Assembly: GCF_020735465.1 (NCBI RefSeq)
Contig: NZ_CP085935.1
Location: 1,922,001 to 1,986,000, forward strand
Length of the DNA: 64,000 bases
Direction of reading: 5' to 3'
Origin: Collinsella stercoris DSM 13279
Lineage (GTDB): Bacteria; Actinomycetota; Coriobacteriia; Coriobacteriales; Coriobacteriaceae
This document shows, piece after piece, positions 49,483 to 58,485 of this stretch. Under the pieces are notes generated by a model. It was not told the origin of the DNA. It saw only the letters and a list, made by a program, of their open reading frames with translations, and searched no databases. A program made the position numbers and the translations under genes. Positions within the stretch are counted from its first letter, which is position 1; every line of letters begins with the position of its first letter.

Positions 49483-51394
49483 GGCATCCACCGCCGCACG
49501 CGCCAAGAACCGCAAGTCCGGCACCCTCAAGCGCATCATCAAGATGCTCTTTTCCTTCTATCCGGTGCTGCTGCCGCTGGTCATGGCGGGCGTGCTTCTC
49601 TGCGGCCTGATCAACTCCATCGGGTCGGTCTTCCTGCAAAAGGCGCTCGAGGTCATCTCCACCTCCTGGCAGACGGGCGACTGGACAGCGGCTCAACCCA
49701 AGATCCTCGGCCTGGTGACCGTCCTGGCGATCATCTATCTCATCGGCAACCTCTCCTCCCTGTTCTGGAACCGCTACATGGGCGTCGTCACGCAGGGCTC
49801 TCTGGAGAAGCTGCGCGAGAAGATGTTCAACCGCATGCAGGACCTCCCCATTCGCTACTTCGACACCAACCAGCGCGGCGACATCATGTCGCACTACACC
49901 AACGACATCGACACGCTGCGCCAGATGATCTCGCAGTCGCTGCCCAACCTGCTGCAGACCATCATCGTGCTCGCCACCGTCCTGGGCATCATGTTCTACT
50001 TCTCCGCCTGGATGGGCCTGGTGATCATCGCGGGCGTCGCCGTGATGACGTTCCTCACCAAGCTGCTGGGCTCCAACTCCGCACGCTTCTTCATTGCGCA
50101 GCAGATGGAGCTCGGCGTCGTCGAGGGACACATCGAGGAGGTCATGAACGGCCAAAAGGTCGTCAAGGCGTTCTGCCATGAGCGAGCCGCCGAGGAGGAC
50201 TTCGACGAGCGCAACGAGAAGCTCTTCGAGGTGTCCCAAAAGGCGAACATGTTCGCCAACATCCTCATGCCCATCCTCATGAACCTGGGTAACCTCATCT
50301 ACGTCATGGTGGCGCTCGCGGGCGGCGTGTTCCTCGCCCTCGACGTTCCCAACCTCTCCTTCTCCGGACTGCCGTTCTCCATTGCCGTCGTGGTCCCCTT
50401 CCTCAACATGACCAAGCAGTTCTGCGGTCAGATCGGCCAGGTTTCCCAGCAGATCAACGCCGTCGTCATGGGCCTTGCGGGCGCCGAGCGCATCTTCGAG
50501 CTTCTCGACCAGGAGCCCGAGGTCGATGAGGGCTACGTGACGCTCGTCGACGCGCAGGTCAATCCCGACACCTGGGAGATCGAGGAGGCCGATCACCGCA
50601 CCGGCCTGTGGGCCTGGAAGCACCCGCACAAGGCCGACGGCACCGTGACCTATGTTCCGCTGCGCGGCGACGTGCGCATGGTCGATGTCGACTTTGGCTA
50701 CACCCCCGACCACGAGGTGCTGCACGGCGTGTCCGTGTACGCCAAGCCCGGCCAGAAGGTCGCGTTCGTGGGTGCCACGGGTGCCGGCAAGACCACCATC
50801 ACCAACCTCATCAACCGCTTCTACGACATCGCCGACGGCAAGATCCGCTACGACGGCATCAACGTCAACAAGATCAAGAAGGCCGATCTGCGTCGCTCCC
50901 TGGGCGTTGTGCTGCAGGACGTCAACCTGTTCACCGGCACCGTCATGGACAACATCCGCTACGGCAAGCTGGACGCCACGGACGAGGAATGCATCAAGGC
51001 CGCCGAGCTCGCCGGAGCCGACGACTTCATCCGTCGCCTCCCCGACGGCTACAACACCATGCTCACCGGCAACGGCTCGCAGCTGAGCCAGGGTCAGCGC
51101 CAGCTCGTGTCCATCGCGCGCGCCGCGGTTGCGGACCCGCCCGCGATGATCTTGGACGAGGCCACGAGCTCCATCGACACGCGCACCGAGGCCATCGTGC
51201 AGCGCGGCATGGACGCCCTCATGCAGGGGCGCACGACCTTCGTCATCGCGCACCGCCTCTCGACGGTCCGCAACTCCGACGTGATCATCTGCCTCGACCA
51301 CGGCCGTGTGATCGAGCGCGGCACGCACGATGAGCTTATCGCCAAGAAGGGCTACTACTATCAGCTCTACACGGGCGCCTTTGAGCTCGAGTAG
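49475..51394 (+). CDS. ABC exporter half B (catalytic ATP site)
   Basis: A 639-residue partner of half A: six helices (about 25-310), then an ATPase domain (about 395-630). Walker A GATGAGKTT, signature LSQGQRQLVSIARA, Walker B MILDEATSSID with the catalytic Glu, and H-loop FVIAHRLST are intact, so it carries the hydrolytic Walker B. A 50-residue insert before the ATPase domain (VNPDTWEIEEADHRTGLWAWKHP-like, split) is typical of this subgroup. The start ATG at 49475 follows GAAGGGGGTG; a GTG three codons earlier is possible. Confidence 0.94.
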   Translation: MSKASTAARAKNRKSGTLKRIIKMLFSFYPVLLPLVMAGVLLCGLINSIGSVFLQKALEVISTSWQTGDWTAAQPKILGLVTVLAIIYLIGNLSSLFWNRYMGVVTQGSLEKLREKMFNRMQDLPIRYFDTNQRGDIMSHYTNDIDTLRQMISQSLPNLLQTIIVLATVLGIMFYFSAWMGLVIIAGVAVMTFLTKLLGSNSARFFIAQQMELGVVEGHIEEVMNGQKVVKAFCHERAAEEDFDERNEKLFEVSQKANMFANILMPILMNLGNLIYVMVALAGGVFLALDVPNLSFSGLPFSIAVVVPFLNMTKQFCGQIGQVSQQINAVVMGLAGAERIFELLDQEPEVDEGYVTLVDAQVNPDTWEIEEADHRTGLWAWKHPHKADGTVTYVPLRGDVRMVDVDFGYTPDHEVLHGVSVYAKPGQKVAFVGATGAGKTTITNLINRFYDIADGKIRYDGINVNKIKKADLRRSLGVVLQDVNLFTGTVMDNIRYGKLDATDEECIKAAELAGADDFIRRLPDGYNTMLTGNGSQLSQGQRQLVSIARAAVADPPAMILDEATSSIDTRTEAIVQRGMDALMQGRTTFVIAHRLSTVRNSDVIICLDHGRVIERGTHDELIAKKGYYYQLYTGAFELE

Positions 51395-51436
51395 CGCATA
51401 GCCCCAACGGTAGCGCCACAGAGGCCCGCTCCCGAC

Positions 51437-51478
51437 GCCCCGCCGGACTCCGCACACACGCGGTCCGGCGGGGCTTTT
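51437..51478 (+). terminator. Intrinsic terminator of the marR-ABC operon
   Basis: A 12-bp perfect stem GCCCCGCCGGAC (51437-51448) with its complement at 51463-51474, then TTTTC. Confidence 0.88.
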
Positions 51479-51563
51479 CATGTGTGCCCCCGTCTCGTGC
51501 GCGAACCATCCGCACGCCGAGCCGCCTACGCACGGCCAGGGAGGTGCGCCCCGCTTCGCGTCT

Positions 51564-52007
51564 TCACACGCGGTGGCCCGCAAAGGCGAGGGGGCGTATC
51601 TCAAACCAGGGCGCGCCGTTGCGCATCACCCGGATGGTCTCCCCCGTGTCGTTCGCATACGTCGCAAGGCGGCTCAGATGAGTCTTTGCCTCCCGCATGG
51701 GAACGCCGCCATCGTCTCTCAGCCATTTGCCCAACGGAAACGCATGGGCGCGCTCCATCGCGCCCGCATCACGGTCCGCCGCCCCGATGATCGCCTGCCC
51801 TAAAAAGCCCGCAGGGTCCTCGGTAAACGCAACTGACGAGGACGCGGAGGCTCCACAGCCCTCCGACCAGCCAACCGAGCCCGCCGCATCGTCCGGCAGC
51901 CCCCAATCTTCGACGTCCTCGAATATCTCCCAGTCTTCCGGTCCCGCATCCGCAACCACTTGCCCGCGTTCCGCCCGCTCCATCTCACCTTGCGCCACGT
52001 GTACCAT
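51564..52007 (-). CDS. Orphan Phd/YefM-like antitoxin-domain protein
   Basis: A 147-residue protein. The last 45 residues (MREAKTHLSRLATYANDTGE, then TIRVMRNGAPWFEI) match the Phd/YefM antitoxin pattern of a Leu-rich helix pair followed by a strand with a (T/R)NGxP turn. The first 95 residues are acidic and Ala/Gly/Asp-rich with no recognised domain (EDWEIFEDVEDWGLPDD). In typical antitoxins the DNA-binding part is at the N-terminus and a toxin gene follows; here it is C-terminal and no toxin ORF is adjacent (ccmD is 245 bp upstream). Start chosen at ATG 52007 with GGAGGG 4 nt upstream; 52019 is an alternative. Confidence 0.65.
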   Translation of the reverse strand: MVHVAQGEMERAERGQVVADAGPEDWEIFEDVEDWGLPDDAAGSVGWSEGCGASASSSVAFTEDPAGFLGQAIIGAADRDAGAMERAHAFPLGKWLRDDGGVPMREAKTHLSRLATYANDTGETIRVMRNGAPWFEIRPLAFAGHRV

Positions 52008-52179
52008 CTTGCCCTCCATTTCCTTGGGAGCAGGAGCGTATCAGGCCGATCGAGCGGCTTTTCCCGCCCATGCTGACCAAAGCCTTGCACGCGGCACCGC
52101 ATCGTCTGACACCGCAGCGTAGGCACGCCGTATCGCAACAACGTGCGCTCGCCACCCTAAAAAGATGCACGAAATGCGC

Positions 52180-52217
52180 AAAAAACGACCCCTCGCACCA
52201 ACGTGCAAGGGGTCGTT
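52180..52217 (-). terminator. Intrinsic terminator of the ccm operon
   Basis: AACGACCCCT-C-GCAC (52184-52198) pairs with GTGC-A-AGGGGTCGTT (52203-52217), followed on the minus strand by a T run (A at 52180-52185). Confidence 0.85.
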
Positions 52218-52252
52218 CATCACGCAAAGCAACACGCACGTGTCGTCCAGGC

Positions 52253-52444
52253 CTAGCGAGAGCCCTTCTCTCGATCCTCAAGGGCGCGCTTGAGCGCGTC
52301 GATATCCGCCTCCGTCCGCTTGGACTTGCGCCACAGCGACAGCACGAACGCGAACAAGGCGAGCAGAATGCCCACATACGCGGCGATCACATACGGAGCC
52401 GCAGGCAGCACGGTCGAGTAGACCTCAGAGAGAATCGGATCCAT
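52253..52444 (-). CDS. ccmD: CcmD-like small membrane protein
   Basis: A 63-residue protein with one hydrophobic helix (about 17-38, YVIAAYVGILLALFAFVLSLW) followed by a charged cytoplasmic tail (RKSKRTEADIDALKRALEDRE). Size, topology and position directly after ccmC (no gap) identify it as CcmD, which in System I helps release holo-CcmE from the CcmABC complex. Sequence conservation of CcmD is low, so context carries the call. Confidence 0.8.
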   Translation of the reverse strand: MDPILSEVYSTVLPAAPYVIAAYVGILLALFAFVLSLWRKSKRTEADIDALKRALEDREKGSR

Positions 52445-53431
52445 TTAGTCCTCCTTGGGCATATGGGACGCACGCGAAACATCGGGACAGGAGCGGGTGG
52501 GGGCGTCGGCTTCACCAGGGGCGCGCGAGCCGGCAGGCGTATCGGCTTCACCAGGGGCGCGCGAACCGGCAGACGCATCAAAAGCAGTCGCGCCCCGCGC
52601 GCCGCCGGACCCACCCGTCAAGGCCACATCCGCGGCACGCGCCTGAAGCCGATCGAGCGCCGCAGCCGCTGCCGCGCGGGACGCTTCTCCATCCAGCTCC
52701 TCCAAACGGCGCTTGAGATCTTCGACCTCATCGGCAGCCGCGTTTACGCGCAGGGCATACCGGTACAGGGCGAACGCGATCATGAGCACACCGGCCATTC
52801 CCAGCAAAAACGGGATGAGCATGAGCGGCGGCAGGCCGGAATCGGTGCGGAACACCACGGGATGCACCGAGGAGGGCACCAGGCGCGTAATGAGAAACGA
52901 GATGGGCGCGTCCACAAAGGCGACGATGCAGAACACCGCCGCAAAGCGCGCCGCCTTCTCGGGGTCGTCCAGCGCGTTACGCAGCACAAAATAGCCAATC
53001 ACCAGCAGCATCAAGATGAAGTAGGTGGTCAGGCGCGGCTCCCACACCCACCAGACGCCCCACTCAAAACGGGTCCACAAGTCGCCCGAGATCATGGTCG
53101 CCACAATGAACACAAGTGTGATCTGCATGGCGGTACGCGAGCGCACGTCGTGGGCGCGATCCTTGGTCATGAGGAAGCGCAGGGCATGGAACGCCGCGAC
53201 GCCCATCGCCGCAAATGATGCGACGGCCACAGGGACATGCAGGTAAAAGATCTTTTGGCTCAGCAGCAACTTAGTGGTGACCATTTGCCCGGCAATCACC
53301 ACGGGCTCGGGCAGCTGCGCGCCCTGCACGAGCGGGGCGAGCGTGAACGTCCACACCACGTCGGCGGCTATGAGCAGCGCGCCCAGGACCAACAAGGCCG
53401 GCACCAGCGCATCGGCGCGATTCTTGTGCAT
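52445..53431 (-). CDS. ccmC: Heme-handling protein CcmC
   Basis: A 328-residue membrane protein with six helices (about 10-235) that presents heme to CcmE. The Trp-rich heme motif WGVWWVWEPRLT is present near residue 123, and flanking His residues (HVPVAVASF, SSVHPVVF) match the axial ligand positions. Beyond residue 240 there is a coiled-coil-like Ala/Arg segment and a low-complexity tail containing a 13-residue duplication (AGSRAPGEAD(T/A)P), longer than the usual 230-250-residue protein. It overlaps or abuts ccmD and follows ccmB after 110 bp. Confidence 0.93.
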   Translation of the reverse strand: MHKNRADALVPALLVLGALLIAADVVWTFTLAPLVQGAQLPEPVVIAGQMVTTKLLLSQKIFYLHVPVAVASFAAMGVAAFHALRFLMTKDRAHDVRSRTAMQITLVFIVATMISGDLWTRFEWGVWWVWEPRLTTYFILMLLVIGYFVLRNALDDPEKAARFAAVFCIVAFVDAPISFLITRLVPSSVHPVVFRTDSGLPPLMLIPFLLGMAGVLMIAFALYRYALRVNAAADEVEDLKRRLEELDGEASRAAAAAALDRLQARAADVALTGGSGGARGATAFDASAGSRAPGEADTPAGSRAPGEADAPTRSCPDVSRASHMPKED

Positions 53432-53541
53432 CGCACTCCTTTCACGTCACGGCAACGCGGCGCGCGCCCGCGAGAGGAAGCTCGGCGCGCGGCGGCCATA
53501 AGCGTTTGACCCGTACATACTAACGCACGGGGCGGCTCCCC

Positions 53542-54297
53542 TTACGAATCGAGCACGAACTCGTACAGGCCCCACGCCGCGGCGATCATGACCACGTCGT
53601 ACGCCCCTGCCAGCGCCAGGCTCCGCCAGAACGTCGCAAAGGTCCCCTCAACACCCGCGAGCGCCACCCCGGTGGCGGACACGCAGGCATACAGCAGGGG
53701 GAACGCCACGGGGATGAACAGGATGGCGAGCAGCACGTCCTTGCCGCGCGTGTCGATGGCCATGGTGGACAGCAGCGTGCCCACGCCGGCAACGCCTACC
53801 GTGCCCACCAAGAGCGGCAGTACCATGAACGGTGCGGTGGGCGGAAGGGCCGCGCCGGAAAGGAAGAAGACGAAGAACAGCGGCACGGTCACGAGCTCGA
53901 CCGCAAGCAGGAACAGCAGGTTCGAGGTCGCCTTGGCCAAAAACACCACCGCGCGATCGACCGGGGCGAGCAAAATGCCCTCAAGGCAACCCGACTCGGT
54001 CTCGTGTGAAAAACTGCGGTTGAGGCCCAGAAGGCTCGTGAACACGATGAGGGCCCACAGCAGGCCACCGGCAAACGAAACGATTTGCAGCTTGTCGCCC
54101 ACCTGCGCCAACGCGGCGCCGTACACGGTCAAGACGAGCAGCGAGTACACCGCCATGGAGGTGAGCATCTCGCGCGTGCGCAGCTCCTGGCGAACATCCT
54201 TGGCAAGCAGGGCTCTGTACTGGGCGAACGCGGAGGGTCTTGGCGCGCGGGCGCCCTGTGTGAACGGGCCTTCGCCCATCGACTTGCGCACGGTCAT
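53542..54297 (-). CDS. ccmB: Heme-export ABC permease CcmB
   Basis: A 251-residue membrane protein with six helices: KDVRQELRTREMLTSMAVYSL start, then LNRSFSHETESGCLEGILLAP (split, the family motif near residue 95) and DTRGKDVLLAILFIPVAFPLL. It forms the CcmAB ABC transporter that uses ATP to release holo-CcmE. About 25 extra residues precede the usual start; the ATG at 54297 directly follows the ccmA stop. The spacing to ccmC (110 bp) allows a secondary promoter. Confidence 0.93.
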   Translation of the reverse strand: MTVRKSMGEGPFTQGARAPRPSAFAQYRALLAKDVRQELRTREMLTSMAVYSLLVLTVYGAALAQVGDKLQIVSFAGGLLWALIVFTSLLGLNRSFSHETESGCLEGILLAPVDRAVVFLAKATSNLLFLLAVELVTVPLFFVFFLSGAALPPTAPFMVLPLLVGTVGVAGVGTLLSTMAIDTRGKDVLLAILFIPVAFPLLYACVSATGVALAGVEGTFATFWRSLALAGAYDVVMIAAAWGLYEFVLDS

Positions 54298-55173
54298 CTA
54301 CGCCACCCCCATGCCCACCGTTGCCAGGTACAGCTCGCGGAACGCCTCGCGGTCGATGAGATCCTTGTTCGCGCACACCACCACGCGCCCCTGCGCCAAG
54401 ATGAGCGCATGGGTGCAGAGGTCGTACCCCTTGTCCAAATCGTGACTCACCATGACGAACGTGCGGCCCTCGCGCACGCGTTCCAGCAGCCGGTCGAACA
54501 GCTCCGCCGCATGCGGGTCGAGGCCGGAATACGGCTCGTCGAGCAGTACGAGGTCGGGGTCGTTGATGAGGGCGCGGGCGATGGACAGGCGCTGCTGCAT
54601 GCCGCGGGAGAAGGTGCGCACGCAATCGTTGCGGCGGTGGTCGAGCTCGACCAGGCGGAGCAGCTCATCGATGCGCTCCTGCGCGGGCGCACCCGTCACG
54701 CCGTAGAGCGATGCGAAGAACGCCAGGTTCTCCTGGGCGGTCAGGTCGCCATACAGCATCGACTTGTGCGAGATGAGCCCGATGCGCGACCGCAGGGCGT
54801 CCGGCTCCTCCAGGGCATCGATGCCCAACATGCGCAGACTGCCGCGGCTGGGACGTGCCAAGAGGGCCAGCTCGAGCAACAGGGTGGTCTTGCCGGCGCC
54901 GTTGGGGCCGAAAATCGAGAGGAACGCCCCCTGGGGCAACGCAAGGTCAACGCCGTCGAGGGCGCGGCGCGCGCCGAACTGCTTGATCAGCCCACGCGCC
55001 TCGATCGCGCACGGCGCATGGACGACGGCGGGCGAAGAGGCTCGGGAGTCCAACTGCCCTTCCGCCTCCACGAAACCGGAGCCGCCACAGCCTTCCGCCG
55101 GCGCAAACGCCCCCTTCGCACCCCCGGCGACCCCAGACGTCCCTTCCGCTGAGCGGGCCTCGGACGCGGACAT
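54298..55173 (-). CDS. ccmA: Heme-export ABC ATPase CcmA
   Basis: A 291-residue ATPase. Residues 1-55 are an Ala/Gly/Ser-rich leader; the ATPase domain has Walker A GPNGAGKTT near 90, signature FSRGMQQRLSIARA near 190, and Walker B LVLLDEPYSGLD, all intact. The ATG at 55173 overlaps the ccmF stop (TGATG), and its own stop abuts the ccmB start. It powers release of heme-loaded CcmE together with CcmB. Confidence 0.94.
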   Translation of the reverse strand: MSASEARSAEGTSGVAGGAKGAFAPAEGCGGSGFVEAEGQLDSRASSPAVVHAPCAIEARGLIKQFGARRALDGVDLALPQGAFLSIFGPNGAGKTTLLLELALLARPSRGSLRMLGIDALEEPDALRSRIGLISHKSMLYGDLTAQENLAFFASLYGVTGAPAQERIDELLRLVELDHRRNDCVRTFSRGMQQRLSIARALINDPDLVLLDEPYSGLDPHAAELFDRLLERVREGRTFVMVSHDLDKGYDLCTHALILAQGRVVVCANKDLIDREAFRELYLATVGMGVA

Positions 55174-57320
55174 CACGCCTCGCCCGCCTTCGCGCGGGCG
55201 CGCTCATCGGCGGCGAGCAGCGGCGTGGCCCGGCGCGGCGCGAACGCGAGCACGATGCCGAGCGTGGACACGGCGCCACCCACCCAGGTGAACAGGATCA
55301 GCGGGTTCACCTTGACGTTGATGGACAGCGAGCCGTCGGCGTTCAGGCCCTGGAACGCGATGAACAGGTCCTCGGTGGGGAACGTGAGCACGGCAGCGTC
55401 GAGCGTGGACTGACTCGTGGCGGCGGCGACCTTCATCGAGGGCGCCACATGTCCCAGCACGCGGCCCTCCTCGCCCGCGCGCGCAACATCGAGTTCCACG
55501 CGCATGATCTCGTTGTCCTGGCTATCCGAATAACGCTCGCTGCCCGTGAGCGTGAGCACGTACTCGCCCACCTGCGCGGACTCGCCTGCCTCGCCCGCAA
55601 GGTCGACCGTGACCTCACGCACGTACATCATCGAGCCAACGAGGCCGATCACCACGACCGCCACACCCAAGTGGCACAGGTAGCCGCCGGCCTGCGCGGG
55701 CGAGCGGCGGAACAGGTTGATCACGGCGGCGGGAGCGGACTCGCCCTTGTTCTTCATGCGGGCGCGCACGCCCCGAACCAGCAGGTAGCCCGAGGTCGCC
55801 AGCAGCAGCGCGGCGGAAGCCAACGCCACGACGGTCAGCGCAAAGTAGTACACCGCAGGTCCCTGCTCGGCCAGCGCGGCGGCGGCAGAACCGCCGTCGG
55901 CCAAGATGCCGTAGTAGGTGGGCACCAGCGTGAGCGCAAAATACACGAGCTCGATCGCAAAGATCACCGCGGCAACGACCAGCGGCCAGCGCATGTGACG
56001 CAAAAACGCGGGACCCTGCGTCTTGCGCCACCCCAGCAGCGGGCATACCGCCATGAGCAGCACCACCACAACGGCAACCGGGCGCGCCACGGCGTTGTAC
56101 GCGCCCGCCGCGACCACCGCGCCGCCGAGCGGCATCCAGCTGGGCAGCGCGCTCGACACGGTCAGGTACGCCACCAGCACGCCCGCCATGATCATAACGA
56201 TGTTCGTGAGGTAATACGTGCCGTTCTTGGAGACCATCGACTCGACCTGGTCGTCATCCTCGCCCAACTCGCCATGGCGGTACAGCAGGCCCAACAAGAA
56301 CGCCAGCCCGCTCGCCACCATAATGGCCAGGAAAAAGTACGTGGACACCGGGTCCTCGGCAAACGCGTGGACGCTCTGCACCAGGCCGGAGCGCGTGATG
56401 AACGTGCCGAGCACCACGAAGATGAACGTGATGGTGGCGGCGAACATGCTCCACCGCTTGAAGATGCCGCGCTTGCGGTACATCGTGAAGCTGTGGATCA
56501 TCGCCACGCAGGTGAGCCAGCTCATGAGGCTCGCGTTCTCCACGGCGTCCCACGCCCAAAAACCGCCCCAGCCTAGGACCACGTACGCCCACACGGCGCC
56601 CAGCCCCATGCCGATCGACAGGAAGATGAAGCCGAACACCGCCAGGCGGTCGCACAGCTCGACCCAGCGCGCAGAGAGGTCACCGGTGATGAACGCCGCC
56701 ATGGCATATGCGAACGGGATGGTCATGGCCGCGTAACCGATGAAGGTCGCCGGCGGGTGCAAGATCATGGCCCAGTGCATGAGCAGCGGGTTCATGCCAC
56801 CGATCTTGCTCACAAGCGTGCCGTCGGGGTTGAGGTACTCGGCGGCGGTGGCCATGAACGGGTTGTTGGAGGCGGAGAACACGAGCGTGGCGGTGAACAG
56901 GGCAACCACGATCTCGGTCACGCCGAGGGCGACGCATGTAAGGTCATCCTTTGCGCAGCGACGTGCGTGCGCCTGGGCGGCGCCAAACGCCGCGATGAGC
57001 CACGTCCAGAGCAGCAACGAGCCCTGGCGGCCCGCCCACACGGCGCTCACGCGGTACAGCGGCTGCAGGGGGCTGTCCGTGGCGGGGTAGTTGGAGACCA
57101 CGTACGCCAAGCTGTAGTTCTCCGTGAGCATGCACACCAAGATGACGCCGATGCACGCGGTGAGCAGGCCAAAGCTCACGTGCGTGAACGCGTAGCCCGT
57201 GCGAACGGCACGGTCCTTGCGCGCGCCGCCCAGCTTGACACCCGCCAAAAGCAGCACTGCCGAGACCAGGGCGAACACAAGCGCGAGCGCCTGCATCACG
57301 TTGCCGATAATCGAGACCAT
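55173..57320 (-). CDS. ccmF: Heme lyase subunit CcmF
   Basis: A 715-residue membrane protein with about 14 helices that attaches heme from CcmE to apocytochrome c. It has the CcsA-type Trp motif WGGFWAWDAVENASLMSWL near residue 248, WAGRQGSLLLWTW near 91, and conserved His-containing loops; an extracytoplasmic loop near 575-680 precedes the last helix. The ATG at 57320 follows GAAAGGG; a frame to 57434 crosses the ccmE terminator. In standard System I it works with CcmH/I, which are not seen here. Confidence 0.93.
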   Translation of the reverse strand: MVSIIGNVMQALALVFALVSAVLLLAGVKLGGARKDRAVRTGYAFTHVSFGLLTACIGVILVCMLTENYSLAYVVSNYPATDSPLQPLYRVSAVWAGRQGSLLLWTWLIAAFGAAQAHARRCAKDDLTCVALGVTEIVVALFTATLVFSASNNPFMATAAEYLNPDGTLVSKIGGMNPLLMHWAMILHPPATFIGYAAMTIPFAYAMAAFITGDLSARWVELCDRLAVFGFIFLSIGMGLGAVWAYVVLGWGGFWAWDAVENASLMSWLTCVAMIHSFTMYRKRGIFKRWSMFAATITFIFVVLGTFITRSGLVQSVHAFAEDPVSTYFFLAIMVASGLAFLLGLLYRHGELGEDDDQVESMVSKNGTYYLTNIVMIMAGVLVAYLTVSSALPSWMPLGGAVVAAGAYNAVARPVAVVVVLLMAVCPLLGWRKTQGPAFLRHMRWPLVVAAVIFAIELVYFALTLVPTYYGILADGGSAAAALAEQGPAVYYFALTVVALASAALLLATSGYLLVRGVRARMKNKGESAPAAVINLFRRSPAQAGGYLCHLGVAVVVIGLVGSMMYVREVTVDLAGEAGESAQVGEYVLTLTGSERYSDSQDNEIMRVELDVARAGEEGRVLGHVAPSMKVAAATSQSTLDAAVLTFPTEDLFIAFQGLNADGSLSINVKVNPLILFTWVGGAVSTLGIVLAFAPRRATPLLAADERARAKAGEA

Positions 57321-57398
57321 ACGGGCCCTTTCTAGAGTTCGGGTGCCGGGATTCCCCTCTGCAAGGAACCCGCGAACCACCCCACGTTCACATCCGTC

Positions 57399-57428
57399 AA
57401 AAAGCGCAGCGAGACTGCCCCGCTGCGC
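57399..57428 (-). terminator. Intrinsic terminator between ccmE and ccmF
   Basis: GCGCAGCG (57404-57411) pairs with CGCTGCGC (57421-57428), loop of 9, followed on the minus strand by five T residues (57403-57399). It lies 17 bp after ccmE, so it would reduce expression of ccmFABCD relative to ccmE, or ccmF has its own promoter. Confidence 0.82.
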
Positions 57429-57444
57429 CCACATGCGTTATATG

Positions 57445-58116
57445 TTACTTGCTGATAGACGAATCAATCGAGGGCTGCTCGGTCGCCACGAAATTGCCGT
57501 CCTCATCCAAGTGGCCGGACAGGACGACCGCCGTGCCATCGGTCATGGCCTCGTCGAGACCGCCCTCGTACACCACGTTGAGCAGCGCGCCTTGAGACTC
57601 GATTGCAAAGCGATACGAGGCCTGGGCGTCATTCACCTCGCCGTCGATGTAGCCGCAGACCTTCGTCTCCTTGCCCACCATGCTTTCGGCCTGGTCGAGC
57701 AGCCCCTTCACCGTCAGGGAGCCCTCGGCGCTCTCGTACTTGGAGGGGCACTTGGTGACCATCTCCGTGCAGTTCAGCATGAGCGGGTCCTCTACGGTGC
57801 CGGTGCAAATCGCCACAACGCCCGTGCCGAACGTGGCAGGCAGAGCCCCGTCGTAGGTAACGAGCAGCTCCTGCGAGCCGTCGCCCTCCTCGGGCGTGAT
57901 GGCGAACTGGACGCTCGCGCCCTCACTCTGGATGGAATCCGCCACGACCGAGCCCGTCACCTGCACCTTTTTGCCGGTATAGCCGCCGGCCAAAAGATCG
58001 CCGACGCTCAACGACGAGGCCGCGCCGCCAGAGCCCGCGATCGCGGCGACCACCAGCATGGCAATTGCGACGATCCCTCCCGTCACGACAAGTCGGCGCT
58101 GGGCTTTCTTGTTCAT
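57445..58116 (-). CDS. ccmE: Heme chaperone CcmE, cysteine (CxxxY) type, extended
   Basis: A 223-residue periplasm-facing heme chaperone. One N-terminal membrane helix (about 8-30) is followed by an OB-fold (about 40-128). The heme site is CPSKY (C123, Y127) instead of HxxxY, the CxxxY form described for some sulfate reducers and archaea. Standard CcmE is about 150 residues. Here residues 134-215 look like a second, degenerate OB-fold (GKETKVCGYIDGEVNDA, YRFAIESQGALLNVVYEGG, DGTAVVLSGHL) with no heme residue. The ATG at 58116 follows GGAGGG. It is the first gene of ccmEFABCD. Confidence 0.88.
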   Translation of the reverse strand: MNKKAQRRLVVTGGIVAIAMLVVAAIAGSGGAASSLSVGDLLAGGYTGKKVQVTGSVVADSIQSEGASVQFAITPEEGDGSQELLVTYDGALPATFGTGVVAICTGTVEDPLMLNCTEMVTKCPSKYESAEGSLTVKGLLDQAESMVGKETKVCGYIDGEVNDAQASYRFAIESQGALLNVVYEGGLDEAMTDGTAVVLSGHLDEDGNFVATEQPSIDSSISK

Positions 58117-58485
58117 ATTGTCCCTCCAGGGGTACCCCACGGCGCGCGCGGAATGCCATTGCTTCCCAAGCGCCGCGCAATTTTGCACAGCCAACAAGTA
58201 TACAATGTGCGCAGGAAGACCGCATCAAACCAAGTGTTCCGTTTGGATTGAGGTGGGGGGGGCGAACACCCGGCGGCCCACGGCGAGCATGGCAACGCCG
58301 GCGCGCCGCGTGCATCCACCCCAACACGCCGGCGCGCGGACCGCGTTGCGCGCGCCCACCACGGGTCCACAGCACCCTGAAGGGCAAGCGCCCCGAGCAT
58401 CGCGGCGCTGCGCGAGCCATCGCGCGGGACAACGGCCAACCGGCGCCCCGTTCCAAGCGAGCACGAGTAAAAGGAGAGCACGACC
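58117..58485. other. Divergent promoter region ccmE/coaX
   Basis: A 369-bp gap between divergent genes. A TATACT-like -10 for ccmE lies near 58203 on the minus strand. The right half (58255-58450) is GC-rich, low in structure and without a supported gene. Confidence 0.4.
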
